Shown: positions 1 to 8,603 of the stretch, piece by piece
Numbering within the stretch: position 1 is the stretch's first letter
Layout of the letters: each line of letters begins with the position of its first letter
Assembly (NCBI RefSeq): GCF_910591885.1
Contig: NW_025963552.1
Coordinates: forward strand, 4,278,001 to 4,342,000
DNA: 64,000 bases
Reading direction: 5' to 3'
From: Bombus terrestris
Lineage: Eukaryota; Arthropoda; Insecta; Hymenoptera; Apidae
Notes under the pieces: model-generated
Databases searched by the model: none
What the model saw: the letters and a program-made list of their open reading frames with translations, nothing else
Told to the model about the DNA's origin: nothing
Program-made: the position numbers and the translations under genes

Positions 1-211
1 GCGTAAAGGTGTGTCACAATCCAACGGTTTGGCACATACGGACATTGAAACATTCGCACTAGCCCGAGGAGCCGGAAGTCTTTATCCTATTGCCTACTGA
101 CAAATGTTTACAGTTTATGAATAGTACCACATAAATAGTACTATTTCCACATACTACAGTGCAATGTGATGTCCGAAGTGGCTGACAAAATTAGGTACTA
201 ACACGATATAT
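1..211 (+). repeat. Partial monomer at left edge (C-type tail)
   Basis: The window opens inside a monomer at the GCGTAAAGGTGTG segment and runs through the tail to the start of the next head at 212. It carries the CACTAGCCCGAGG and AGTACCACATAAATAG variants, as C monomers placed before an A or F unit do elsewhere (for example before 1888). The array therefore continues to the left of the window. Confidence 0.93.
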
Positions 212-219
212 ATGCATAT
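210..219. repeat. 10-bp palindrome ATATGCATAT beside the head palindrome
   Basis: A perfect self-complementary decamer centred on GC, overlapping the first base of the 26-bp palindrome. It exists in A/F heads and, slightly shifted in context, in B heads (ATATGCATATAGC). It is absent from C, T, L and G heads, where the segment reads ATGTATGCAAGG. Confidence 0.7.
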
Positions 220-244
220 TGCAAGGTATATGTATACCTTGCAA
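219..244. repeat. 26-bp head palindrome of A/F monomers
   Basis: Two perfect 12-bp arms, TTGCAAGGTATA and TATACCTTGCAA, flank a 2-base centre TG. About 34 monomers with an A-type head (A, F and six R units) carry it. C, T and L heads keep only 8-bp arms (AAGGTATA/TATACCTT). B has one substitution in each arm and they do not compensate each other. H loses the right arm. The element could bind a dimeric protein or extrude as a cruciform; neither can be shown from sequence. Confidence 0.85.
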
Positions 245-257
245 ATTGTGATCGTTG

Positions 258-278
258 CTCGCTCGCTCCGCTCGCTCG
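258..278. repeat. Left arm of GC-rich 21-bp inverted repeat
   Basis: A CTCG/GCTC-rich arm, complementary to 395-415 with one mismatch (central position) over 21 bases and a 116-base spacer. It is built from GCTC tetranucleotide units around a CC interruption. It is present in nearly every monomer; shortened by 9 bp in C9 and changed by one base (GCTCAC) in L and H. A single strand or transcript could fold into a long stem here. Confidence 0.8.
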
Positions 279-394
279 TAATTATCTACTCCAACCTCAC
301 AACCGATCCGACACGTTCGCAAATTCGAAATATGTCGCCACCATATCGAATAATGAACGCAAGATGGATTGGTTTTAGGTTCGGCTACAGTTTT

Positions 395-415
395 CGAGCG
401 AGCGCAGCGAGCGAG
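395..415. repeat. Right arm of GC-rich 21-bp inverted repeat
   Basis: CGAGCGAGCGCAGCGAGCGA plus G, the reverse complement of 258-278 except at the eleventh base. It is followed by AGACGCGT. Class R changes its first bases (TTAGAG for TTCGAG) and G alters the flank (GAGTCGCG). This is the most conserved segment of the monomer, and several chimeric joins fall in or next to it or its partner. Confidence 0.8.
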
Positions 416-551
416 AGACGCGTAAAGGTGTATCACAATCCAACGGTTTGTCACATACGGACATTGAAACATTCGCACCAGCCCGAGGAGCCGGAGGTCT
501 TTATCCTATTGCCTACTGACAAATGTTTACAGTTTATGAATAGTATCACAT

Positions 552-565
552 AAATAGTACTATTT
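552..565. repeat. 14-bp perfect palindrome in the monomer tail
   Basis: AAATAGTACTATTT is fully self-complementary. It occurs in most tails. It is destroyed in L-type tails (TAGAACTATC) and in the G/A tails with AAATAGTAATATTT. It overlaps the hairpin at 557-576. Confidence 0.75.
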
Positions 566-576
566 CCACATAGTAC
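557..576. repeat. Small hairpin GTACTA-N8-TAGTAC
   Basis: Six-base arms GTACTA and TAGTAC flank TTTCCACA. The right arm exists only in tails reading CATAGTAC, which mostly precede C, T or L heads. Tails reading CATACTAC, which precede A, F or B heads, have one mismatch, so the hairpin alternates with the identity of the following monomer. Confidence 0.65.
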
Positions 577-796
577 AGTGCAATGTGATGTCCGAAATGG
601 CTGACAAAATTAGGTAATAATGCGAAATGTATGCAAGGCAATATAAGGTATATGTATACCTTGCAAATTGTGATCGTTCCTCGCTCGCTCCGCTCGCTCG
701 TAATTATCTACTCCAACCTCACAACCGATCCGACACGTTCGCAAATTCGAAATATGTCGCCACCATATCGAATAATGAACGCAAGATGGATTGGTT

Positions 797-806
797 TTAG
801 GTTAGG
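797..806 (+). repeat. TTAGGTTAGG, two telomere-type units
   Basis: Two adjacent TTAGG units in GGTTTTAGGTTAGGCTA. TTAGG is the telomere repeat of most insects and many other arthropods. The pair is present in most classes but is broken in F (TTAGGTTCGG) and in the GATTAGG copies. Ten bases can arise by chance, so this is only a hint of origin. Confidence 0.5.
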
Positions 807-892
807 CTATAGTTTTCGAGCGAGCGCAGCGAGCGAGAGACGCGTAAAGGTGTGTCACAATCCAACGGTTTGGCACATACGGACATTGAAAC

Positions 893-909
893 ATTCGCAC
901 TAGCCCGAG
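893..909 (+). promoter_or_regulatory. Imperfect CENP-B-box-like 17-mer
   Basis: ATTCGCACTAGCCCGAG matches seven of the nine essential positions of the CENP-B box (TTCG, A, and two of the four bases of CGGG). The segment is present in nearly all monomers as CACTAGCCCGAGG or CACCAGCCCGAGG, and is weakened in L (CATTCACACC). CENP-B itself is known from mammals and related domesticated transposases elsewhere. The match may be coincidence. Confidence 0.2.
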
Positions 910-1052
910 GAGCCGGAAGACTTTATCCTATTGCCTACTGACAAATGTTTACAGTTTATGAATAGTTTCACATAAATAGTACTATTTCCACATAGTACAG
1001 TGCAATGTGATGTTCGAAATGGCTGACAAAATTAGGTAATAACACGAAATGT

Positions 1053-1474
1053 ATGCAAGGCAATATAAGGTATATGTATACCTTGCAAATTGTGATCGTT
1101 GCTCGCTCGCTCCGCTCGCTCGTAAAAATTTAGTCCAACCTCACATACGATCCGACACGTTCGCAAATTCGAAATAAGTCGCCTTCATATCGAATGACTA
1201 ACGCAAGAGGGATTGGTTTTAGGTTAGGCTACAGTTTTCGAGCGAGCGCAGCGAGCGAGAGACGCGTAAAGGTGTGTCACAATCCAACGGTTTGGCACAT
1301 ACGGACATTGAAACATTCGCACTAGCCCGAGGAGCCGGAAGTCTTTATCCTATTGCCTACTGACAAATGTTTACAGTTTATGAATAGTACCACATAAATA
1401 GTACTATTTCCACATACTACAGTGCAATGTAATGTCCGAAGTGGCTGACAAAATTAGGTAATAACACGAAATGT
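1053..1474 (+). repeat. Class C monomer (exemplar, 422 bp)
   Basis: Head ATGCAAGGCAATATAAGG, body AAAATTTAGTCCAACC, CACATACG, AATAAGTCGCC, GACTAACGCAAGAGGG. The in-frame TAG in AAAATTTAG closes the frame that is open in class L. Other C units start at 3148, 5243, 6503, 9445, 10705, 13228, 17014, 19962, 22488, 25014, 27962, 30488, 33430, 35956, 38479, 43100, 44785, 45626, 50236, 51921, 53175, 55279, 57374, 58637 and 62414. A subset has GAAATATATG before the head (6503, 10705, 22488, 25014, 27962, 30488, 55279, 58637). Confidence 0.9.
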
Positions 1475-1887
1475 ATGCAAGGCAATATAAGGTATATGTA
1501 TACCTTGCAAATTGTGATCGTTGCTCGCTCGCTCGTAAAAATTTAGTCCAACCTCACATACGATCCGACACGTTCGCAAATTCGAAATAAGTCGCCTTCA
1601 TATCGAATGACTAACGCAAGAGGGATTGGTTTTAGGTTAGGCTATAGTTTTCGAGCGAGCGCAGCGAGCGAGAGACGCGTAAAGGTGTGTCACAATCCAA
1701 CGGTTTGGCACATACGGACATTGAAACATTCGCACTAGCCCGAGGAGCCGGAAGTCTTTATCCTATTGCCTACTGACAAATGTTTACAGTTTATGAATAG
1801 TACCACATAAATAGTACTATTTCCACATACTACAGTGCAATGTGATGTCCGAAGTGGCTGACAAAATTAGGTACTAACACGATATAT
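1475..1887 (+). repeat. Class C9 monomer with 9-bp deletion (exemplar, 413 bp)
   Basis: Like C, but the first GC-rich arm is shortened by 9 bp: GTTGCTCGCTCGCTCGTAA replaces the version with CTCCGCTCG inside. This removes nearly half of one arm of the monomer's large inverted repeat. Eight copies: 1475, 3570, 41005, 46049, 48141, 52343, 55701 and 61163. Two sublineages exist by what precedes them: CATACTAC tails (1475, 3570, 46049, 55701) and CCCACATAGTAC tails following R units (41005, 48141, 52343, 61163). Confidence 0.93.
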
Positions 1888-2306
1888 ATGCATATTGCAA
1901 GGTATATGTATACCTTGCAAATTGTGATCGTTGCTCGCTCGCTCCGCTCGCTCGTAATTATCTACTCCAACCTCACAACCGATCCGACACGTTCGCAAAT
2001 TCGAAATATGTCGCCACCATATCGAATAATGAACGCAAGATGGATTGGTTTTAGGTTAGGCTATAGTTTTCGAGCGAGCGCAGCGAGCGAGAGACGCGTA
2101 AAGGTGTGTCACCATCGAACGGTTTGGCACATACTGACATTGAAACATTCGCACCAGCCCGAGGAGCCGGAACTCTTTATCCAATGGCCTACTGACAAAT
2201 GTTTACAGTTTATGAATAGTTTCACATAAATAGTACTATTTCCACATAGTACAGTGCAATGTGATGTCCGAAATGGCTGACCAAATTAGGTAATAACACG
2301 AAATGT
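1888..2306 (+). repeat. Class A monomer (exemplar, 419 bp)
   Basis: Head with the full palindrome, body AATTATCTACTCC and CACAACCG, and TTAGGCTATAG intact. Many A units have the tail CACCATCGAACGG, GAACTCTTTATCCAATGG. Other A units start at 3983, 5665, 6925, 9867, 11127, 41418, 46462, 48554, 56114 and 61576 (chimeric tail). Those at 5665, 6925, 9867 and 11127 instead carry a C-like tail followed by TTTGTGAATAG and TAGAACTATC. Confidence 0.9.
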
Positions 2307-2728
2307 ATGCAAGGCAATATAAGGTATATGTATACCTTGCAAATTGTGATCGTTGCTCACTCGCTCCGCTCGCTCGTAAAAATTTATTCCTACCTCACAT
2401 ACGATCCGACACGTTCGCAAATTCGAAATAAGTCGCCTTCATATCGAATGACTAACGCAAGAGGGATTGGTTTTAGGTTAGGCTATCGTATTCGAGCGAG
2501 CGCAGCGAGCGAGAGACGCGTACAGGTGTGTCACAATCCAACGGTTTGGCACATACGGACATTGAAACATTCGCACTAGCCCGAGAAGCCGGAAGTCTTT
2601 ATCCTATTGCCTACTGACAAATGTTTACAGTTCATGAATCGTATCACATAAATAGTACTATTTCCACATACTAAAGTGCAATGTGATGTCCGAAGTGGCT
2701 GACAAAATTAGGTACTAACACGATATAT

Positions 2729-3147
2729 ATGCATATAGCAAGGTGTATGTATACCCTGCAAATTGTGATCGTTGCTCGCTCGCTCCGCTCGCTCGTAAAA
2801 ATTTAGTCCAACCTCACATACGATCCGACACGTTCGCAAATTCGAAATATGTCGCCACCATATCGAATAATGAACGCAAGATGGATTGGTTTTAGGTTAG
2901 GCTATAGTTTTCGAGCGAGCGCAGCGAGCGAGAGACGCGTAAAGGTGTGTCACAATCCAACGGTTTGGCACATACGGACATTGAAACATTCGCACTAGCC
3001 CGAGGAGCCGGAAGTCTTTATCCTATTGCCTACTGACAAATGTTTACAGTTTATGAATAGTTTCACATAAATAGTACTATTTCCACATAGTACAGTGCAA
3101 TGTGATGTTCGAAATGGCTGACAAAATTAGGTAATAACACGAAATGT
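2729..3147 (+). repeat. Class B monomer (exemplar, 419 bp)
   Basis: Head ATGCATATAGCAAGGTGTATG...ACCCTGC, in which two substitutions break the palindrome. The body is AAAATTTAGTCC followed by AATATGTCGCCACC. Other units with a B head start at 4824, 6084, 7344, 8185, 9026, 10286, 11546, 12387, 14913, 15754, 16595, 21228, 22069, 29228, 30069, 32592, 33011, 37219, 38060, 42681, 45207, 47303, 49817, 52756, 54860, 56955 and 61995. A sublineage has GATCAATGCTC in place of GATCGTTGCTC (16595, 22069, 30069, 32592, 33011, 38060). Confidence 0.9.
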
Positions 3148-4401
3148 ATGCAAGGCAATATAAGGTATATGTATACCTTGCAAATTGTGATCGTTGCTCG
3201 CTCGCTCCGCTCGCTCGTAAAAATTTAGTCCAACCTCACATACGATCCGACACGTTCGCAAATTCGAAATAAGTCGCCTTCATATCGAATGACTAACGCA
3301 AGAGGGATTGGTTTTAGGTTAGGCTATATTTTTCGAGCGAGCGCAGCGAGCGAGAGACGCGTAAAGGTGTGTCACAATCCAACGGTTTGGCACATACGGA
3401 CATTGAAACATTCGCACTAGCCCGAGGAGCCGGAAGTCTTTATCCTATTGCCTACTGACAAATGTTTACAGTTTATGAATAGTACCACATAAATAGTACT
3501 ATTTCCACATACTACAGTGCAATGTGATGTCCGAAGTGGCTGACAAAATTAGGTAATAACACGAAATGTATGCAAGGCAATATAAGGTATATGTATACCT
3601 TGCAAATTGTGATCGTTGCTCGCTCGCTCGTAAAAATTTAGTCCAACCTCACATACGATCCGACACGTTCGCAAATTCGAAATAAGTCGCCTTCATATCG
3701 AATGACTAACGCAAGAGGGATTGGTTTTAGGTTAGGCTATAGTTTTCGAGCGAGCGCAGCGAGCGAGAGACGCGTAAAGGTGTGTCACAATCCAACGGTT
3801 TGGCACATACGGACATTGAAACATTCGCACTAGCCCGAGGAGCCGGAAGTCTTTATCCTATTGCCTACTGACAAATGTTTACAGTTTATGAATAGTACCA
3901 CATAAATAGTACTATTTCCACATACTACAGTGCAATGTGATGTCCGAAGTGGCTGACAAAATTAGGTACTAACACGATATATATGCATATTGCAAGGTAT
4001 ATGTATACCTTGCAAATTGTGATCGTTGCTCGCTCGCTCCGCTCGCTCGTAATTATCTACTCCAACCTCACAACCGATCCGACACGTTCGCAAATTCGAA
4101 ATATGTCGCCACCATATCGAATAATGAACGCAAGATGGATTGGTTTTAGGTTAGGCTATAGTTTTCGAGCGAGCGCAGCGAGCGAGAGACGCGTAAATGT
4201 GTGTCACCATCGAACGGTTTGGCACATACTGACATTGAAACATTCGCACCAGCCCGAGGAGCCGGAACTCTTTATCCAATGGCCTACTGACAAATGTTTA
4301 CAGTTTATGAATAGTTTCACATAAATAGTACTATTTCCACATAGTACAGTGCAATGTGATGTCCGAAATGGCTGACCAAATTAGGTAATAACACGAAATG
4401 T

Positions 4402-4823
4402 ATGCAAGGCAATATAAGGTATATGTATACCTTGCAAATTGTGATCGTTGCTCACTCGCTCCGCTCGCTCGTAAAAATTTATTCCTACCTCACATACGAT
4501 CCGACACGTTCGCAAATTCGAAATAAGTTGCCTTCATATCGAATGACTAACGCAAGAGGGATTGGTTTTAGGTTAGGCTATAGTTTTCGAGCGAGCGCAG
4601 CGAGCGAGAGACGCGTAAAGGTGTGTCATAATCCAACGGTTTGGCACATACTGACATTGAAACATTCACACCAGCCCGAGGAGCCGGAAGTCTTTATCAT
4701 ATTGCCTACTGACAAATGTTTACAGTTTGTGAATAGTTTCACCTAAATAGAACTATCTCCACATACTACAGTGCAATGTGATGTCCGAAGTGGCTGACAA
4801 AATTAGGTACTAACACGATATAT
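4402..4823 (+). repeat. Class L monomer (exemplar, 422 bp)
   Basis: C-type head, GCTCACTCGCTCC (one base lost from the GC arm), AAAATTTATTCCTACC, AATAAGTTGCC, GTGTCATAATCC, CATTCACACC and ATCATATTGCC; usually TTTGTGAATAGTTTCACC and TAGAACTATCTCC follow in the tail. Other L units start at 2307 (variant, CTATCGTATTCG), 8604, 14491, 15332, 16173, 20806, 21647, 28806, 29647, 36797, 37638, 42259, 43944, 46881, 49395, 51080 and 56533. L has the longest open frame (114 codons), because C's TAG is TAT here. Confidence 0.9.
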
Positions 4824-5664
4824 ATGCATATAGCAAGGTGTATGTATACCCTGCAAATTGTGATCGTTGCTCGCTCGCTCCGCTCGCTCGTAAAAATTTA
4901 GTCCAACCTCACATACGATCCGACACGTTCGCAAATTCGAAATATGTCGCCACCATATCGAATAATGAACGCAAGATGGATTGGTTTTAGATTAGGCTAT
5001 AGTTTTCGAGCGAGCGCAGCGAGCGAGAGACGCGTAAAGGTGTGTCACAATCCAACGGTTTGGCACATACGGACATTGAAACATTCGCACTAGCCCGAGG
5101 AGCCGGAAGTCTTTATCCTATTGCCTACTGACAAATGTTTACAGTTTATGAATAGTTTCACATAGATAGTACTATTTCCACATAGTACAGTGCAATGTGA
5201 TGTTCGAAATGGCTGACAAAATTAGGTAATAACACGAAATGTATGCAAGGCAATATAAGGTATATGTATACCTTGCAAATTGTGATCGTTGCTCGCTCGC
5301 TCCGCTCGCTCGTAAAAATTTAGTCCAACCTCACATACGATCCGACACGTTCGCAAATTCGAAATAAGTCGCCTTCATATCGAATGACTAACGCAAGAGG
5401 GATTGGTTTTAGGTTAGGCTATAGTTTTCGAGCGAGCGCAGCGAGCGAGAGACGCGTAAAGGTGTGTCACAATCCAACGGTTTGGCACATACGGACATTG
5501 AAACATTCGCACTAGCCCGAGGAGCCGGAAGTCTTTATCCTATTGCCTACTGACAAATGTTTACAGTTTATGAATAGTACCACATAAATAGTACTATTTC
5601 CACATACTACAGTGCAATGTGATGTCCGAAGTGGCTGACAAAATTAGGTACTAACACGATATAT

Positions 5665-8184
5665 ATGCATATTGCAAGGTATATGTATACCTTGCAAATT
5701 GTGATCGTTGCTCGCTCGCTCCGCTCGCTCGTAATTATCTACTCCAACCTCACAACCGATCCGACACGTTCGCAAATTCGAAATATGTCGCCACCATATC
5801 GAATAATGAACGCAAGATGGATTGGTTTTAGGTTAGGCTATAGTTTTCGAGCGAGCGCAGCGAGCGAGAGACGCGTAAAGGTGTGTCACAATCCAACGGT
5901 TTGGCACATACGGACATTGAAACATTCGCACTAGCCCGAGGAGCCGGAAGTCTTTATCCTATTGCCTACTGACAAATGTTTACAGTTTGTGAATAGTTTC
6001 ACCTAAATAGAACTATCTCCACATACTACAGTGCAATGTGATGTCCGAAGTGGCTGACAAAATTAGGTACTAACACGATATATATGCATATAGCAAGGTG
6101 TATGTATACCCTGCAAATTGTGATCGTTGCTCGCTCGCTCCGCTCGCTCGTAAAAATTTAGTCCAACCTCACATACGATCCGACACGTTCGCAAATTCGA
6201 AATATGTCGCCACCATATCGAATAATGAACGCAAGATGGATTGGTTTTAGATTAGGCTATAGTTTTCGAGCGAGCGCAGCGAGCGAGAGACGCGTAAAGG
6301 TGTGTCACAATCCAACGGTTTGGCACATACGGACATTGAAACATTCGCACCAGCCCGAGGAGCCGGAAGTCTTTATCCTATTGCCTACTGACAAATGTTT
6401 ACAGTTTATCAATAGTTTCACATAAATAGTACTATTTCCACATAGTACAGTGCAATGTGATGTTCGAAATTGCTGACAAAATTAGGTAATAACACGAAAT
6501 ATATGCAAGGCAATATAAGGTATATGTATACCTTGCAAATTGTGATCGTTGCTCGCTCGCTCCGCTCGCTCGTAAAAATTTAGTCCAACCTCACATACGA
6601 TCCGACACGTTCGCAAATTCGAAATAAGTCGCCTTCATATCGAATGACTAACGCAAGAGGGATTGGTTTTAGGTTAGGCTATAGTTTTCGAGCGAGCGCA
6701 GCGAGCGAGAGACGCGTAAAGGTGTGTCACAATCCAACGGTTTGGCACATACGGACATTGAAACATTCGCACTAGCCCGAGGAGCCGGAAGTCTTTATCC
6801 TATTGCCTACTGACAAATGTTTACAGTTTATGAATAGTACCACATAAATAGTACTATTTCCACATACTACAGTGCAATGTGATGTCCGAAGTGGCTGACA
6901 AAATTAGGTACTAACACGATATATATGCATATTGCAAGGTATATGTATACCTTGCAAATTGTGATCGTTGCTCGCTCGCTCCGCTCGCTCGTAATTATCT
7001 ACTCCAACCTCACAACCGATCCGACACGTTCGCAAATTCGAAATATGTCGCCACCATATCGAATAATGAACGCAAGATGGATTGGTTTTAGGTTAGGCTA
7101 TAGTTTTCGAGCGAGCGCAGCGAGCGAGAGACGCGTAAAGGTGTGTCACAATCCAACGGTTTGGCACATACGGACATTGAAACATTCGCACTAGCCCGAG
7201 GAGCCGGAAGTCTTTATCCTATTGCCTACTGACAAATGTTTACAGTTTGTGAATAGTTTCACCTAAATAGAACTATCTCCACATACTACAGTGCAATGTG
7301 ATGTCCGAAGTGGCTGACAAAATTAGGTACTAACACGATATATATGCATATAGCAAGGTGTATGTATACCCTGCAAATTGTGATCGTTGCTCGCTCGCTC
7401 CGCTCGCTCGTAAAAATTTAGTCCAACCTCACATACGATCCGACACGTTCGCAAATTCGAAATATGTCGCCACCATATCGAATAATGAACGCAAGATGGA
7501 TTGGTTTTAGATTAGGCTATAGTTTTCGAGCGAGCGCAGCGAGCGAGAGACGCGTAAAGGTGTGTCACAATCCAACGGTTTGGCACATACGGACATTGAA
7601 ACATTCGCACTAGCCCGAGGAGCCGGAAGTCTTTATCCTATTGCCTACTGACAAATGTTTACAGTTTATGAATAGTTTCACATAAATAGTACTATTTCCA
7701 CATAGTACAGTGCAATGTGATGTCCGAAATGGCTGACAAAATTAGGTAATAATGCGAAATGTATGCAAGGCAATATAAGGTATATGTATACCTTGCAAAT
7801 TGTGATCGTTCCTCGCTCGCTCCGCTCGCTCGTAATTATCTACTCCAACCTCACAACCGATCCGACACGTTCGCAAATTCGAAATATGTCGCCACCATAT
7901 CGAATAATGAACGCAAGATGGATTGGTTTTAGGTTAGGCTATAGTTTTCGAGCGAGCGCAGCGAGCGAGAGACGCGTAAAGGTTTGTCACAATCCAACGG
8001 TTTGGCACATACGGACATTGAAACATTCGCACTAGCCCGAGGAGCCGGAAGTCTTTATCCTATTGCCTACTGACAAATGTTTACAGTTTGTGAATAGTTT
8101 CACCTAAATAGAACTATCTCCACATACTACAGTGCAATGTGATGTCCGAAGTGGCTGACAAAATTAGGTACTAACACGATATAT
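5665..8184 (+). repeat. 1,260-bp A-B-C trimer repeated inside the decamer
   Basis: A 5665, B 6084, C 6503 is followed by A 6925, B 7344, T 7763, an offset of 1,260 bp. Both B members share TTTTAGATTAGGC (5' half of the TTAGG pair altered), also seen at 4824. The same trimer pair recurs at 9867-12386, as expected from the decamer duplication. Confidence 0.85.
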
Positions 8185-8603
8185 ATGCATATAGCAAGGT
8201 GTATGTATACCCTGCAAATTGTGATCGTTGCTCGCTCGCTCCGCTCGCTCGTAATTATCTACTCCAACCTCACAACCGATCCGACACGTTCGCAAATTCG
8301 AAATATGTCGCCACCATATCGAATAATGAACGCAAGATGGATTGGTTTTAGGTTCGGCTATAGTTTTCGAGCGAGCGCAGCGAGCGAGAGACGCGTAAAT
8401 GTGTGTCACCATCGAACGGTTTGGCACATACTGACATTGAAACATTCGCACCAGCCCGAGGAGCCGGAACTCTTTATCCAATGGCCTACTGACAAATGTT
8501 TACAGTTTATGAATAGTTTCACATAAATAGTACTATTTCCACATAGTACAGTGCAATGTGATGTCCGAAATGGCTGACCAAATTAGGTAATAACACGAAA
8601 TGT
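8185..8603 (+). repeat. Chimeric monomer: B head, A/F body, A tail
   Basis: The head is B (GCATATAGCAAGGTGTATG, CCCTGC), but from AATTATCTACTCC onward it is A/F, with TTCGGCTATAG (half F, half A) and the A tail GTCACCATCG including the CGCGTAAATGTG variant shared with 3983. The switch lies between about 8213 and 8253, an interval containing the left GC arm. It sits exactly at the joint of the two 4,202-bp copies. Confidence 0.85.

Larger units (their letters stand above)
212..630 (+). repeat. Class F monomer (exemplar, 419 bp)
   Basis: Head ATGCATATTGC with the full palindrome, then AATTATCTACTCC, CACAACCGATCC, and the diagnostic TTCGGCTAC in place of TTAGGCTAT, which destroys the second TTAGG. 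The tail has GTTTGTCAC and GGAGGTC. Other F units start at 13650, 17436, 19121, 22910, 24173, 25436, 27121, 30910, 32173, 33852, 35115, 36378 (chimeric tail), 38901, 57796, 59059 and 62836. F is nearly always followed by T. Confidence 0.92.
631..1052 (+). repeat. Class T monomer (exemplar, 422 bp)
   Basis: Recognised by AATAATGCGAAATG just before the head (others have AATAACACG) and by GATCGTTCCTCGC instead of GTTGCTCGC. The body is A-like (AATTATCTACTCC). Other T units start at 7763, 11965, 12806, 14069, 17855, 19540, 20384, 23329, 24592, 25855, 27540, 28384, 31329, 34271, 35534, 39320, 58215, 59478 and 63255. The copy at 59478 keeps the T pre-head but has GTTGCTCGC, so it is a partial hybrid or revertant. 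Confidence 0.9.
1053..5242 (+). repeat. Two tandem copies of a 2,095-bp pentameric higher-order repeat
   Basis: The order C (1053), C9 (1475), A (1888), L (2307), B (2729) repeats as C (3148), C9 (3570), A (3983), L (4402), B (4824). The head-to-head offset is 2,095 bp at every position checked. The copies differ by scattered substitutions: the L at 2307 has CTATCGTATTCG while 4402 has CTATAGTTTTCG. The same order recurs at 45207 and 54860. Confidence 0.9.

Noticed and set aside
219..244. Terminal inverted repeats of a transposon
   Set aside because: The palindrome is a single compact site in each monomer, with no transposase, no target-site duplication and no bounded insertion.
257..278. 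Rho-independent terminator or bacterial regulatory hairpin
   Set aside because: The GC arms are 116 bases apart, are not followed by a T run, and there is no gene upstream; the context is a eukaryote-like satellite.
191..478. 95-codon reverse-strand open frame in F monomers
   Set aside because: It is antisense to the forward frame in the same satellite unit and exists only where F-specific bases remove stops.
212..553. Recurring 113-114-codon open frames starting at the head ATG as protein-coding genes
   Set aside because: They recur only because the satellite monomer recurs, are closed by a stop in C monomers, shift frame between monomers, and show no domain, initiation context or codon pattern that would support translation.
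557..576. tRNA or other structured RNA gene
   Set aside because: The hairpins are short and isolated; no cloverleaf or known RNA motif was found in the monomer.
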